Source of the DNA: Novibacillus thermophilus
GTDB lineage: Bacteria > Bacillota > Bacilli > Thermoactinomycetales > Novibacillaceae
Assembly (NCBI RefSeq): GCF_002005165.1
Contig: NZ_CP019699.1
Span: forward strand, 2,418,001 to 2,482,000
Direction: 5' to 3'
Length of the DNA: 64,000 nt
Positions 45,270-53,244 of this stretch are shown here, piece by piece; within the stretch, counting starts at the first letter, position 1, and each line of letters starts with the position of its first letter. The position numbers were made by a program, and so were the translations under genes. The notes below the pieces were generated by a model that had not been told where the DNA came from, ran no database searches, and worked only from the letters and a program-made list of their open reading frames with translations.

Positions 45270-45776
45270 ATGACACAAGACGGTAATGAAAAGCAAGACA
45301 ATCCCAACGTCCCCGTCGTTGTATCGATGAATCGCAAGGAACAGCGCTTTTACGACAAGTTGCGCCGCCAGTTGCGGGACAAGTTGAACGAATACCGGGA
45401 CAAGTTGGGAGAGCGGACAGCGGACTACTTGCTTTTGCTCCCGGATTTGTTCGTCCTGTTCGTTCGCCTGGCGCGGGATAGCCGCGTTCCAAAGGAAACA
45501 AAAATCGTGGCCGGGATTACGATCGCGTACTTCATTTCGCCCATCGACCTCATTCCCGACATGATGTTCGGCCTGGGATGGCTGGATGACCTCGTGTTGG
45601 CCGTCTACGCGCTGAAGCGGGTGTTATTGGACGTGGAGCAGGAGATCGTGCTGGAGCACTGGACAGGGGATGCCGACTTGCTCGAAAAAGTGCAGGAGAT
45701 CGTAGAAAAGGCGGACAGTCTCGTCGGAAGCCGCGTCGTGAACGCCATTAAACGGACGCTGTCCAAGGAGAAGTAA
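45270..45776 (+). CDS. YkvA-like DUF1232 membrane-associated protein
   Basis: A 168-residue protein with a DUF1232 core: KETKIVAGITIAYFISPIDLIPD followed by LGWLDDLVLAVYALKRVL. The family is small and probably membrane-associated through this amphipathic or hydrophobic segment; function unknown. The charged N-terminal region may form helices. It starts 20 bases after addA with GGTGAGGTG upstream, so it probably ends the addBA transcript. Confidence 0.85.
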   Translation: MTQDGNEKQDNPNVPVVVSMNRKEQRFYDKLRRQLRDKLNEYRDKLGERTADYLLLLPDLFVLFVRLARDSRVPKETKIVAGITIAYFISPIDLIPDMMFGLGWLDDLVLAVYALKRVLLDVEQEIVLEHWTGDADLLEKVQEIVEKADSLVGSRVVNAIKRTLSKEK

Positions 45777-45795
45777 ACAGGTTGACGGGAGGCGA

Positions 45796-45833
45796 GGAAC
45801 GTACACGTCACACACGTGTGCGTTCCTTTCATT
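45796..45833 (+). terminator. Rho-independent terminator after the YkvA-like gene
   Basis: GGAACG-TACAC pairs with GTGTG-CGTTCC across a short loop (45796-45826), followed by TTTCATTTTG. It ends the addBA-ykvA-like unit. Confidence 0.75.
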
Positions 45834-45899
45834 TTGTTAGGATTTTGTAAGGAGCAGGAAATATCGAACGTGGTTAAAACGGGCTTAAAGGAGGAGCGG

Positions 45900-46043
45900 A
45901 TGAGGCCCCAAAAAGGTGAATGGCAGAATCCGATGAATGGGAAGACCTTTTTGTCGTTCGTGATGGCGGAAAACTTTAAGGTTCACCATCATTGCGATGC
46001 GAAGATCATTTCAGCAATTCTCTTGCAAAACAGTGGGCAATAG
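45900..46043 (+). CDS. Possible small protein, 47 residues
   Basis: ATG 45900 follows a strong AAAGGAGGAG site and opens 47 codons (starting MRPQKGEWQNPMNGKTFLS). It is unrecognised, and its end overlaps the convergent SGNH hydrolase gene by 38 bases. Only the ribosome site supports it. Confidence 0.35.
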   Translation: MRPQKGEWQNPMNGKTFLSFVMAENFKVHHHCDAKIISAILLQNSGQ

Positions 46044-46668
46044 TGGAATAGCCGTCCACATTGGGGTGGACGGGAGAGCGGCGGCTCAAGGGACGGTACT
46101 CTTCCAACCGCCCTGTACGGTAATTTTCCAGGAGGATCGACTCTCTTCCCCGGAAAGCCGCGTACAGATCGGCGACAGGGAACCCGTACCGTTCGGCTGT
46201 CGGGCGTATGACACCGTAATTGCAAAATTCCACCGTCTCGACAGCTAATGGCGTCAGCGGAAACGGATTGTAAAACGTCCCGAAGACGACGTTTCCCCTG
46301 GCGAGCCAGTGGAGCTGTTCGCAAATGCGGTGAAAGTTGCGGGCTAACGTGTGAACAGCCTCGTCCAAGTACGTGTCGTTTCGCCATAAACGCCATTTGA
46401 AGTAGGCGTAAATGAGATCGTTCCCGCCGATGCAGACCGTGACAAACTGGGCGTGACGGACGGTTTCAAATACGCGCGGTGATTGCAACTGATTCAAAAA
46501 GCCAGAACTGGACATCCCGTTTTTTCCCCAGTTTCGTCCATACACTGGATGGTGGAAGGACTGTGCCAACCACCTGGTCAAAATAGAAGGGTATCTCTGT
46601 TTCTTGCGAACGTTGCGGCCGTTGGTGATAGAATCACCCAGTGCGACGTACATCAACGGATCGTCCAT
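46006..46668 (-). CDS. SGNH/GDSL-family hydrolase
   Basis: A 220-residue esterase/lipase-like enzyme. Block I is YVALGDSITNG with nucleophile Ser13, block III is CIGGNDL, and block V is PVHPNVDGYSTIA with the catalytic His. The usual Asp three residues before this His is Ser/Pro-like here (RSPVHPN), so the third triad member is uncertain. ATG 46668 follows AGGGAG; GTG 46686 lies further upstream. There is no signal peptide. The substrate is unknown. Confidence 0.85.
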   Translation of the reverse strand: MDDPLMYVALGDSITNGRNVRKKQRYPSILTRWLAQSFHHPVYGRNWGKNGMSSSGFLNQLQSPRVFETVRHAQFVTVCIGGNDLIYAYFKWRLWRNDTYLDEAVHTLARNFHRICEQLHWLARGNVVFGTFYNPFPLTPLAVETVEFCNYGVIRPTAERYGFPVADLYAAFRGRESILLENYRTGRLEEYRPLSRRSPVHPNVDGYSTIAHCFARELLK

Positions 46669-46867
46669 CACCCGTACTCCCTGCACATGAGATACTGTTT
46701 ATCTTATGTCGTGTGTTAAGACGTGTGACAAACATCAATACGTATCCCGTCAAGTTCGCCGAAGGGAAGAGAACGGGACGTGCTCCCTTAAAACCCCGGC
46801 TGAATAGTCTAATACGAACCCGGTATTGACACTGGGTTAGGAGTCTCACTATGGAGGGAGAGGGCGT

Positions 46868-48271
46868 ATGGCGTGGACGATCAGTCATTGGGTTTACTTA
46901 CTCGGAGCCATTGTCGTTCTGTTCACAATGCTACGGCGAAAAGGAGTGGTCGTCCCATCAATTTTGGCTACATTTTGCCTCGGATTGACTTACCATCACA
47001 GTATTGTGGCTGGCATCGGCACCATCTTTCAGGCCAGTCTTTTTTCGGCACAAAAGTTGTTCAACATTTACTTAATCATTGCCGTAATGGTCGGTTTGCT
47101 GAAAACGCTGGAAGCGAGTCAAGCGGACCGGTTGATGTTGCGGCCAATCGAGAGATGGATCGTCGGTCCCAATGTGGCGTTCTGCATCCTCGCTATCGTG
47201 ACGTTCGCCTTGTCCGTTTTTTTCTGGCCGGCTCCAGTTGTTCCCCTCATCGGGGGATTGCTCATTCCGGCAGCGATTCGCGTCGGCCTTCATCCGATGG
47301 CAACAGCAATGGTGGTGTCCCTTGCCGGACACGGCATGGCACTCGGCGGTGACGTGGTCATACAAGGTGCACCGAAATTGACAGCTGCATCCTCAGGTTT
47401 GCCCGTCGAAACGATCATTTTGCGTGCCGGCGTCCTGTCCTGTGTCGCAGGGATTGTGGCCCTTTCCATTACGTTTTTCATGATGCGTCGTATGAAAACA
47501 AATGGCGCTTTTCGTGCGGAAAGACAAGGGAAACCTGTCATCGCGCAAGACATGTTAAACGGAAACCGCTTGTCTGTCAACGATTCAAGCCGTCCGACGG
47601 GAAAATCAGCACTCGGCATGGCGATTTTAGTTCCGATTGTGTTGGTCGCCGTCGTAGTTGTCATGGTTTGGCAACATATAACGGGAGACGCGGCGACGGC
47701 CCTTTTGGGAGGGACGGCGGCTTTGCTCATCATCCTCGGTTCCTTTTGGAGCGAAGGGTGGAAGGCACTCGATACCGTGGTGCAGCATTTTATTGACGGA
47801 TTTGTATTTGCCTTTAAGGCGATGGGACCGGTTATTCCAATTGCCGGATTTTTTTTGCTCGGAAGTCCCGATGCATCCCAGGCGGTCCTCGGAGAGCAGG
47901 CGAGGGGGTATTTGTTTGACATTTCGATGGGACTGCAAAACGTTGTGGCGGATTTCCCGTTCGTGACCAGTTTGGGCATCCTTACCATCGGTATGTTGAC
48001 CGGCTTGGACGGTTCCGGATTTTCTGGCTTGCCCCTTGTGGGCACACTGGCGATAGCTATGGGAGGCGGAGAAGTCGATCCTGCTACACTTGCCTCAATC
48101 GGTCAAATTGGAGCCGTCTGGACCGGCGGCGGCACACTGGTGGCATGGTCTCCAATTGTCGCCATTGCCGCGTTTGCCAATGTGTCGATCACTGAATTGG
48201 TGCGCAAAAGTTTCTTACCCGTGATAACGGGCCTTCTGGTGGCGACCGTTGTCGGGCTCATCGTTTGGTAA
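46868..48271 (+). CDS. Polytopic membrane protein, probable transporter
   Basis: A 467-residue membrane protein with about 11-12 hydrophobic segments, repeated in two halves around a hydrophilic loop near residues 200-250. Gly/Pro-rich motifs (FFWPAPVVPLIGGLLIPAA, GLDGSGFSGLPLVGTLAIAMGGG) resemble re-entrant loops of ion-transporter superfamily carriers (GntP/DctM/CitM-like). I cannot assign it to a precise family. ATG 46868 follows GGAGGGAG. The substrate is unknown. It is transcribed alone, with a strong hairpin immediately downstream. Confidence 0.7.
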   Translation: MAWTISHWVYLLGAIVVLFTMLRRKGVVVPSILATFCLGLTYHHSIVAGIGTIFQASLFSAQKLFNIYLIIAVMVGLLKTLEASQADRLMLRPIERWIVGPNVAFCILAIVTFALSVFFWPAPVVPLIGGLLIPAAIRVGLHPMATAMVVSLAGHGMALGGDVVIQGAPKLTAASSGLPVETIILRAGVLSCVAGIVALSITFFMMRRMKTNGAFRAERQGKPVIAQDMLNGNRLSVNDSSRPTGKSALGMAILVPIVLVAVVVVMVWQHITGDAATALLGGTAALLIILGSFWSEGWKALDTVVQHFIDGFVFAFKAMGPVIPIAGFFLLGSPDASQAVLGEQARGYLFDISMGLQNVVADFPFVTSLGILTIGMLTGLDGSGFSGLPLVGTLAIAMGGGEVDPATLASIGQIGAVWTGGGTLVAWSPIVAIAAFANVSITELVRKSFLPVITGLLVATVVGLIVW

Positions 48272-48287
48272 CAGAAGTCCAAGCAAG

Positions 48288-48336
48288 CCGCCTCTTTTGA
48301 GCATACGGTGTTCATATGCCAACAGAAAAGAGGCGG
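48288..48336 (+). promoter_or_regulatory. Hairpin that would sequester a ribosome site
   Basis: CCGCCTCTTTT (48288-48298) pairs perfectly with AAAAGAGGCGG (48326-48336), with an inner GCATA/TATGC stem (48301-48305/48315-48319). The 3' arm is the ribosome-binding site of the ATG at 48342. It may also act as an attenuator for the permease gene upstream. Confidence 0.65.
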
Positions 48337-48341
48337 TTTCC

Positions 48342-48812
48342 ATGCAATGTTCCAACCGCAACCTGCTGCAGAACGGCAATTTTCGGCTAGGCTCCCATCC
48401 GTGGAAAGGGCGTAACATTCACTTGACAGCCAATCCACTGGTGGAACACGACTATTCCATGGCAATGGGGAACCTGAACAGTGAAACGCCCAGCCTGCTG
48501 TTCCAAACGGTAAGCGGTCCGTTTGAGAGCCAGTGTGCCTACTATCTGTATTTTCGTGTGCTCAATCGCAGTCCCGAGCACATACAACCGCGGTTGTTTG
48601 CCGTCGTGTCCTATTTAAGTCGTGACGGGCGCATACAGAGGACGACTCCGCTTCGGGTCCTTCCACCGCATGTGAAACCGCAGCGGTTTAGTTCGTACTT
48701 CACAATTGTACCGCCTCCGTCGACGACGACGCGTTCCCTTGTTGTCGTGTTTTACGTCGATCGCGGCACTGTGTTCGTCGACTACATTCGAGTCGCTTCT
48801 CACCGTGTGTAA
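48342..48812 (+). CDS. Small beta-rich protein, NTTRR-F1/CBM-like
   Basis: A 156-residue protein starting MQCSNRNLLQNGNFRLGSHPWKG, with alternating hydrophobic strands and an aromatic-rich core. NLLxNGxF near the N-terminus and the ending VFVDYIRVASH are typical of jelly-roll modules such as NTTRR-F1 or CBM4/9-like domains of Bacillales surface or spore proteins. There is no signal peptide or membrane segment. Start ATG 48342 follows AGAGGCGG inside a hairpin. The family is tentative. Confidence 0.65.
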   Translation: MQCSNRNLLQNGNFRLGSHPWKGRNIHLTANPLVEHDYSMAMGNLNSETPSLLFQTVSGPFESQCAYYLYFRVLNRSPEHIQPRLFAVVSYLSRDGRIQRTTPLRVLPPHVKPQRFSSYFTIVPPPSTTTRSLVVVFYVDRGTVFVDYIRVASHRV

Positions 48813-48852
48813 GCCGGGATGAGACATTGTCGATGGATGTCATTTCAACGTG

Positions 48853-48870
48853 TTCAAAAAATTTTTTGAA
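48853..48870. repeat. 18-bp perfect palindrome
   Basis: TTCAAAAAATTTTTTGAA lies in the 189-base gap between the small beta-rich gene and the RpfB-like gene. CCTGT-tatt-ACAGG follows directly. It may be a weak bidirectional terminator or a binding site. Confidence 0.4.
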
Positions 48871-48925
48871 TCCTGTTATTACAGGGAACGAAAGACGTCG
48901 CGGCAATTCGACACAAATTTTGGCA

Positions 48926-48954
48926 GTGACTCAGTCGGTGAAGTTTGTTATAAT
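48926..48954 (+). promoter_or_regulatory. Promoter of the RpfB-like gene
   Basis: GTGACT (48926-48931, a TTGACA-like -35), 17 bases, TATAAT (48949-48954). It lies 48 bases upstream of the start codon. Confidence 0.55.
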
Positions 48955-49001
48955 GCCTCAAGATTGGCGTTTTCCTCCCGAAACTCCAAAGGAGGCGTTG
49001 C

Positions 49002-50018
49002 ATGAAGCGAAAGGTCGTTATAAGTATAGGCATCCTCACTGTCCTCGCTTTGGCCGGAGTGTTCACAAGTTTCGCGATGCAGAAAGAAGTGACCGTCACC
49101 TTTAACGACGGGCAAAAGAATATTCTGGCCAAAACGTGGAAGGGAACGCTGGAGGAAGTGTTGGCTGACGCCGGAGTCGATGTCGACGCATTAAAAGCCA
49201 AGTACGAGCCAAGTGTTCCTTGGGATCAAGCCATTACCGATGACGTCCACGTTCGGATGACACGTGTATTTAGTGTCACACTCGTCGATGGCGGCGAATC
49301 TGCTTCCGTCAAAACGAAACAATTTACGGTTGAAGACTTTTTAGATGAAATGAATGTGACCCTGGGTGAGCTAGACGAAATCAACGTGTCTCTGGACAGT
49401 CGAGTTCAGGACGGCATGCACATCGTCGTCGACCGCATTGATAAGAAGGTCAAAACAGAGAAAGACGAGATCCCTTTCGATACGGTTAAGCAAAAAGACG
49501 CCAATCTGGTAAAAGGAAAAGAAATCCTCGCCCGCGAAGGAAAAGCCGGAGAAAAAATCACAGAAATTACATACGTCTACAAAAACGGAGAACTCATCGA
49601 TAAAGATGAAGAAGTCGTCAAAGTAATAGATCCAGTAGACAAAGTCGTCAAAATTGGCACAAAAGAACAACAGACAGAACAAAAAGCGAAGAAAAAAGAG
49701 TCTGGAGTAAAACTCGCATCAAGGAAGTCGTCAAACCAATCGTCGTCGTCTGCTAAAAGCACGCCTAAAAGCACGCCATCAGGCAGTGTGTGGGATAAGT
49801 TAGCCGCCTGCGAATCTGGAGGCAATTGGTCGGCCAATACCGGTAACGGTTATTACGGCGGCTTGCAGTTCAGTCTAGATTCGTGGCGAGCCGTAGGAGG
49901 AAGCGGATACCCCCACGAACACAGCCGGGAAACACAAATTGCGATGGGCAAAAAATTGCAAGCGCGCCAAGGTTGGGATGCCTGGGGGGCGTGCGCGGAG
50001 AAACTCGGTTTAAATTAA
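49002..50018 (+). CDS. RpfB-like wall enzyme: DUF348-G5-transglycosylase
   Basis: A 338-residue exported protein. An N-terminal signal/anchor (VVISIGILTVLALAGVFTSFA) precedes two DUF348 repeats (KEVTVTFNDGQKNILA..., RVFSVTLVDGG...), a G5 domain (EIPFDTVKQKDANLVKGKE) and a Lys/Ser-rich linker. The C-terminal Rpf/Transglycosylas domain has WDKLAACESGGNW with catalytic Glu271 and YYGGLQFSLDSWRAVGG. Bacilli usually end this arrangement with a 3D domain (YabE); the Rpf ending is the actinobacterial RpfB arrangement. It probably cleaves peptidoglycan glycan strands during growth or spore outgrowth. ATG 49002 follows AAAGGAGG. Confidence 0.88.
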   Translation: MKRKVVISIGILTVLALAGVFTSFAMQKEVTVTFNDGQKNILAKTWKGTLEEVLADAGVDVDALKAKYEPSVPWDQAITDDVHVRMTRVFSVTLVDGGESASVKTKQFTVEDFLDEMNVTLGELDEINVSLDSRVQDGMHIVVDRIDKKVKTEKDEIPFDTVKQKDANLVKGKEILAREGKAGEKITEITYVYKNGELIDKDEEVVKVIDPVDKVVKIGTKEQQTEQKAKKKESGVKLASRKSSNQSSSSAKSTPKSTPSGSVWDKLAACESGGNWSANTGNGYYGGLQFSLDSWRAVGGSGYPHEHSRETQIAMGKKLQARQGWDAWGACAEKLGLN

Positions 50019-50044
50019 GCGGGATGAATAAATTATGGGAGGAC

Positions 50045-50086
50045 ATTCGCCCGGATGCCACAATGGTATCCGGGCGAATTTTGTTT
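50045..50086 (+). terminator. Strong rho-independent terminator
   Basis: ATTCGCCCGGAT (50045-50056) and ATCCGGGCGAAT (50068-50079) form a perfect 12-bp stem with an 11-base loop, followed by TTTTGTTT. It ends the RpfB-like gene. Confidence 0.92.
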
Positions 50087-50238
50087 CATGAAAAGGAAAC
50101 TTTTTTGAAAACACAACGAAAGTCCGACATTGTAAGCGTTATATTTATATCAAAATAGGTAAAATTACACTAACGGAATCGAGAAGAAGTGTGTATAATA
50201 ATAATCGAATGACCCCTTTCTAATAGATTCCTCCCTTT

Positions 50239-50272
50239 GAGCGCTGTCACTTGTGATGGCGCTTCTTTTTTT
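50239..50272 (+). terminator. Second plus-strand terminator with no gene before it
   Basis: GCGCTGTCAC (50241-50250) pairs with GTGATGGCGC (50253-50262), including two wobble pairs, followed by TTCTTTTTTT. It faces the plus strand although the RpfB-like gene already has a terminator. The only candidate source is a promoter-like TATAAT at 50194-50199 without a good -35. A short RNA of about 70 bases is possible. Confidence 0.6.
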
Positions 50273-50281
50273 GTGCGCCCG

Positions 50282-50512
50282 CTATTTTGTCCACTCGCTC
50301 CAATTGGATTCGGTCACGAAGGACGGAATCGCTTTGCCGCTACTGCTCATTCTTTCATACGCTTCATTTAACAGCTTGCGCTCACGCGACTGCTCTTCCG
50401 TCAGTTTTCCCTGTCTATCCAGCTGGTTTAATTCCAGGATGCGGTTCTGAATCGCTTTCACCACCGCGGAGGCCTGGGCGTGGGAATCCATCAGCAATAT
50501 GCGTTTAATCAC
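50282..50512 (-). CDS. Small DUF896-like protein
   Basis: A 76-residue, highly charged helical protein. ILELNQLDRQGKLTEEQSRERKLLNEAY resembles the DUF896 (YnzC) consensus of two antiparallel helices, but the longer ends differ, so the family is tentative. GTG 50512 follows GGAGGG by 7 bases; ATG 50527 would overlap that site. Function unknown. Confidence 0.65.
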   Translation of the reverse strand: MIKRILLMDSHAQASAVVKAIQNRILELNQLDRQGKLTEEQSRERKLLNEAYERMSSSGKAIPSFVTESNWSEWTK

Positions 50513-50682
50513 GACATTACCCTCCATATCGTAAGATCGTGAATGCTATCACAATATCCTGTATTGTTATCATAACGCAAAACATTTACAATATGGTTTA
50601 GAAACCGTTAACAATTTGTGAACAATACGATTGGCACATTACAGCCGCACAATCGCCTTGCGCCGTTACAGGAGGCCTAAAT

Positions 50683-50913
50683 ATGAAGATGGGTGAACAT
50701 GATATGTATAGTATTCCACCGTGGTCGGTATTGTATTCGGAACGTCTCCCTGCTAAAGTTGCGATGCGAAATGAAAAGCGTGTGACACCTGTTCAACACA
50801 TCCCGCCTACAGCGTTGGCTTTAAAACAGTATCAGGGAGATTCAAACGCCGCACGCCTGAAAGATGGAAGGTACACTCTCCAGCAGGGACAGAAAATTGA
50901 TCGTTACGCGTAA
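50683..50913 (+). CDS. Small conserved-type hypothetical protein
   Basis: A 76-residue protein (start MKMGEHDMYSIPPW) with no recognised domain or membrane segment. ATG 50683 follows AGGAGG, and a strong terminator starts at its stop codon, so it looks like a real monocistronic gene. Confidence 0.7.
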   Translation: MKMGEHDMYSIPPWSVLYSERLPAKVAMRNEKRVTPVQHIPPTALALKQYQGDSNAARLKDGRYTLQQGQKIDRYA

Positions 50914-50947
50914 AACAGCATCCGGGATTTTCCCCGGATGCTGTTTT
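50912..50947. terminator. Bidirectional terminator
   Basis: AAAACAGCATCCGGG pairs with CCCCGGATGCTGTTTT around a short loop. A/T tracts on both sides let it serve the 50683 gene and the convergent YugN-like gene, whose stop codon lies in it. Confidence 0.9.
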
Positions 50948-51302
50948 AAGATGGTTTTTCGGACATCGTCTGAAGGTAGGAGGCAATTTCCGCTAGTTTG
51001 TGCTGAGCTGCTTCGATGACGGCCTTCGGAATGTGTTGTGTCGATTGAAAGCGACTGGGACCCCGCATTTTGCCAACGTAAGGTCGATCCAGTTGTAACA
51101 GTGCACCATCTGTTCCTTTTCCTCCTTTGTGGCGAGCGGGGATGCGCAAAAAATAGACAGTGTGGGACGCCGTGTCTTCAATGTGAATGTGGTAGGTGAC
51201 GGTTTGGTCTCCGCGACGGGAAAACCCTTGAGACTGGAGGATGTGGTCAATGACGGCAAACGGTTTCACCATTCCGTTGAGCAGCGACTTCTCTAACTCC
51301 AA
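50946..51302 (-). CDS. YugN-like family protein
   Basis: A 118-residue protein matching the YugN-like family: MELEKSLLNGMVKPFAVIDHILQSQGF at the start, a strand-rich centre (TYHIHIEDTASHTVYFLRIPA) and a C-terminal helix (IPKAVIEAAQHKLAEIASYL). Function unknown. Start at 51302 follows GAGGTTGCCC-type sequence (GGAGG on the minus strand). It is followed by the shared terminator. Confidence 0.75.
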   Translation of the reverse strand: MELEKSLLNGMVKPFAVIDHILQSQGFSRRGDQTVTYHIHIEDTASHTVYFLRIPARHKGGKGTDGALLQLDRPYVGKMRGPSRFQSTQHIPKAVIEAAQHKLAEIASYLQTMSEKPS

Positions 51303-51377
51303 AGGGCAACCTCCTCAACCGGTTCATTTTATAATATACAGTTTTGCCTATAATAACGTATGCACCGACAGCGTGTT

Positions 51378-51809
51378 TCAATAAAAGGTTTTTTTCATTG
51401 CGATGTGCTCAATGTCGGCATCGAAGAAGAGGTCGCCGTAAGCTTTATATCCTAGTCGTTCGTAAAACTGCTGGGCCTGAATTTGCGCGTGCAATTGGAT
51501 AGAAGTGGCGTTTTTTCGCCGAGCCTCCTCCTCAAGAGCCTGCATCAACAATTTGCCGACCCCGTTCCCGCGGTACGGCTTTAATACGGCAACGCGTTCC
51601 GCTTTCACCGTCAGGTGGTCTTTCCAGCGGAGGCGGGCCGTTCCCACCGGCTCTCCATCGATGTAAGCGACAAAGTGCGTCGCTTCGTCCTCGTACTCAT
51701 CAATCTCGAGTTCCATCGGCACGCGTTGCTCCTCCACAAACACTCGTCGCCGAACACAGAATGCGTCTGATTTGTCCTCAGAGGTGATCTTTTTAACCGA
51801 TACGTTCAC
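51378..51809 (-). CDS. yjcF: GNAT N-acetyltransferase, YjcF-like
   Basis: A 143-residue single-domain GNAT. MVEEQR-type N-terminus (FCVRRRVFVEEQRVPMELE) and motif A (AERVAVLKPYRGNGVGKLLMQALE) identify the ElaA/YjcF branch. It ends the minus-strand set yjcH-yjcG-yjcF, whose gene families also cluster in B. subtilis. The substrate is unknown. Confidence 0.88.
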   Translation of the reverse strand: MNVSVKKITSEDKSDAFCVRRRVFVEEQRVPMELEIDEYEDEATHFVAYIDGEPVGTARLRWKDHLTVKAERVAVLKPYRGNGVGKLLMQALEEEARRKNATSIQLHAQIQAQQFYERLGYKAYGDLFFDADIEHIAMKKTFY

Positions 51810-51826
51810 GGGAACTCCTCTTTCAT

Positions 51827-52342
51827 TTACTTCTTTTTATTAAACAGAAACGTTTGGTATACGGTCCACATCTCGTTTTCCATCTGGTACAGAAGGTGGA
51901 ATCGGTCGATTTCTGCCGTGATGTTTATATCTTTCATGCGCAGTGTTCCGTATATGTCATTTAATTCGGCGTTTGTCATCTCCTGCGCAATGGTCAGATG
52001 CGGAACGTAACTGTACGTTTCTTCATCGTATAAAATCCCCTCATTACACTGTTCGTGCAAACGAATGACGGGTTCTTCATTCCGAATGGCCAAGTACACG
52101 ACATTTGTCGTCGGATGGAAAGTACTCACTTTGTGAAATTCAATTTGAAAAGGTTCTGTACGTTCTGCCACTTTCTCGAGGTGGCTGACGACGTCTTCAA
52201 GTTTACGTTCTTTTAACTGAAATGGGTATTTCAACGTAATATGTGGAGGTATCAGTGAATAGCGAGGATCATAGCGTTTCCTGAAAGAATTCGCCAGGTC
52301 TTGAACATCCCGTGGCGGGAAAATCACAATACCGTAGTTCAT
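51827..52342 (-). CDS. yjcG: YjcG, 2H phosphoesterase family
   Basis: A 171-residue 2H phosphoesterase-like protein. The two HxT/S motifs are PPHITLKYPF and VPHLTIAQEM. The length equals that expected for B. subtilis YjcG. ATG 52342 (MNYGIVIFPP) is the conserved start, with GGAGGG 11 bases upstream. RNA or cyclic-phosphate substrates are typical of the fold; the actual one is unknown. Confidence 0.9.
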   Translation of the reverse strand: MNYGIVIFPPRDVQDLANSFRKRYDPRYSLIPPHITLKYPFQLKERKLEDVVSHLEKVAERTEPFQIEFHKVSTFHPTTNVVYLAIRNEEPVIRLHEQCNEGILYDEETYSYVPHLTIAQEMTNAELNDIYGTLRMKDINITAEIDRFHLLYQMENEMWTVYQTFLFNKKK

Positions 52343-52420
52343 GTAATACAATTCCCTCCTCAAAGATCGTTTATTAAATTATTCGCGTTGGGCAACGGTT
52401 TTCCTGCTGGGTTGTCGAAA

Positions 52421-53143
52421 TTATCTGGACCAGAAATAGGCCAGGGCGTCGGGCAGGTTCTTTTGCCACAGTCCCCATGTGTGCCCGCCTTCCTGTTCCT
52501 CATAGTGGAACGGAGTGCCTTTTTCTTCTAACAAATTCCGCAGTTTTCGGTTAGCCTGCAGGAAGTCCATCGTTCCCATTGATGTGGAAACGTGACGTTC
52601 GTTAGTTCCGACCATGAAGTAGTAGCGAGTTTTATCCAGGTGTCGCGCGTTGTGAAGGGCTGCCGTTGTCGACGGACTGTAGAAAGCACCTGACTGACTG
52701 ATGACGATTTGAAATTTTTCTGGGTAGTTCCAGGCCAGCTGACAACCGACGACCCCTCCCAGGGAGGAACCGATCGTCGCCCGCTCTTTCGTTCGAAGCT
52801 GTAATACACTATTCTCCACGTACGGGATTAATTCTTCGACGACGAACGACAGATACGCTCGATGTCGGTGTCCTTCCGGGTGGTACTCCGCGTTGCGCAA
52901 TTTTTTGTCCACTGGAATGCCTACTATGACGATGGGTTTTAGTGTCCCATCTCTGTAGCGTTCGTTCGCAATCGTGCGAATCCGGCCCATCGTCAAATAA
53001 TCTTCGCCGTCGTGTGCATACAGAACAGGATAAGGTTGATCAAGGTCGAAGTCTTCCGGAATGTACAACCAGAACTTCCGCGTTTCCCTTAAAAAACGAC
53101 TGTCGATCGCATGCCGGGATATTTGGCTGCGCGGTGAAGACAT
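52421..53143 (-). CDS. yjcH: YjcH, alpha/beta-hydrolase esterase
   Basis: A 240-residue esterase of the esterase D/Fes type. The nucleophile is Ser127 in TIGSSLGGVVG, and the catalytic His is in EEQEGGHTWGLWQ. The oxyanion region is PVLYAHDGEDYL. It is cytoplasmic (no signal). It leads the yjcHGF set. The substrate is unknown; relatives include enterochelin-type esterases. Confidence 0.88.
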   Translation of the reverse strand: MSSPRSQISRHAIDSRFLRETRKFWLYIPEDFDLDQPYPVLYAHDGEDYLTMGRIRTIANERYRDGTLKPIVIVGIPVDKKLRNAEYHPEGHRHRAYLSFVVEELIPYVENSVLQLRTKERATIGSSLGGVVGCQLAWNYPEKFQIVISQSGAFYSPSTTAALHNARHLDKTRYYFMVGTNERHVSTSMGTMDFLQANRKLRNLLEEKGTPFHYEEQEGGHTWGLWQKNLPDALAYFWSR

Positions 53144-53244
53144 TTAATGACACACTCTCCTTCGGAACACATACCCCTCTCATATGATATTATAAATTTA
53201 TCCCCCGATAAATACAAAAGAGGGAAGACGAAAGGAGAGGTTTG

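Noticed and set aside
45816-45899. Longer form of the 47-residue small protein starting at 45816
   Set aside because: It begins inside the terminator at 45796-45833, and the strong ribosome site is at 45888-45897.
46826-46855. TTGACA as promoter for the 46868 permease gene
   Set aside because: The matching -10 position would overlap the ribosome-binding site, leaving no leader for translation.
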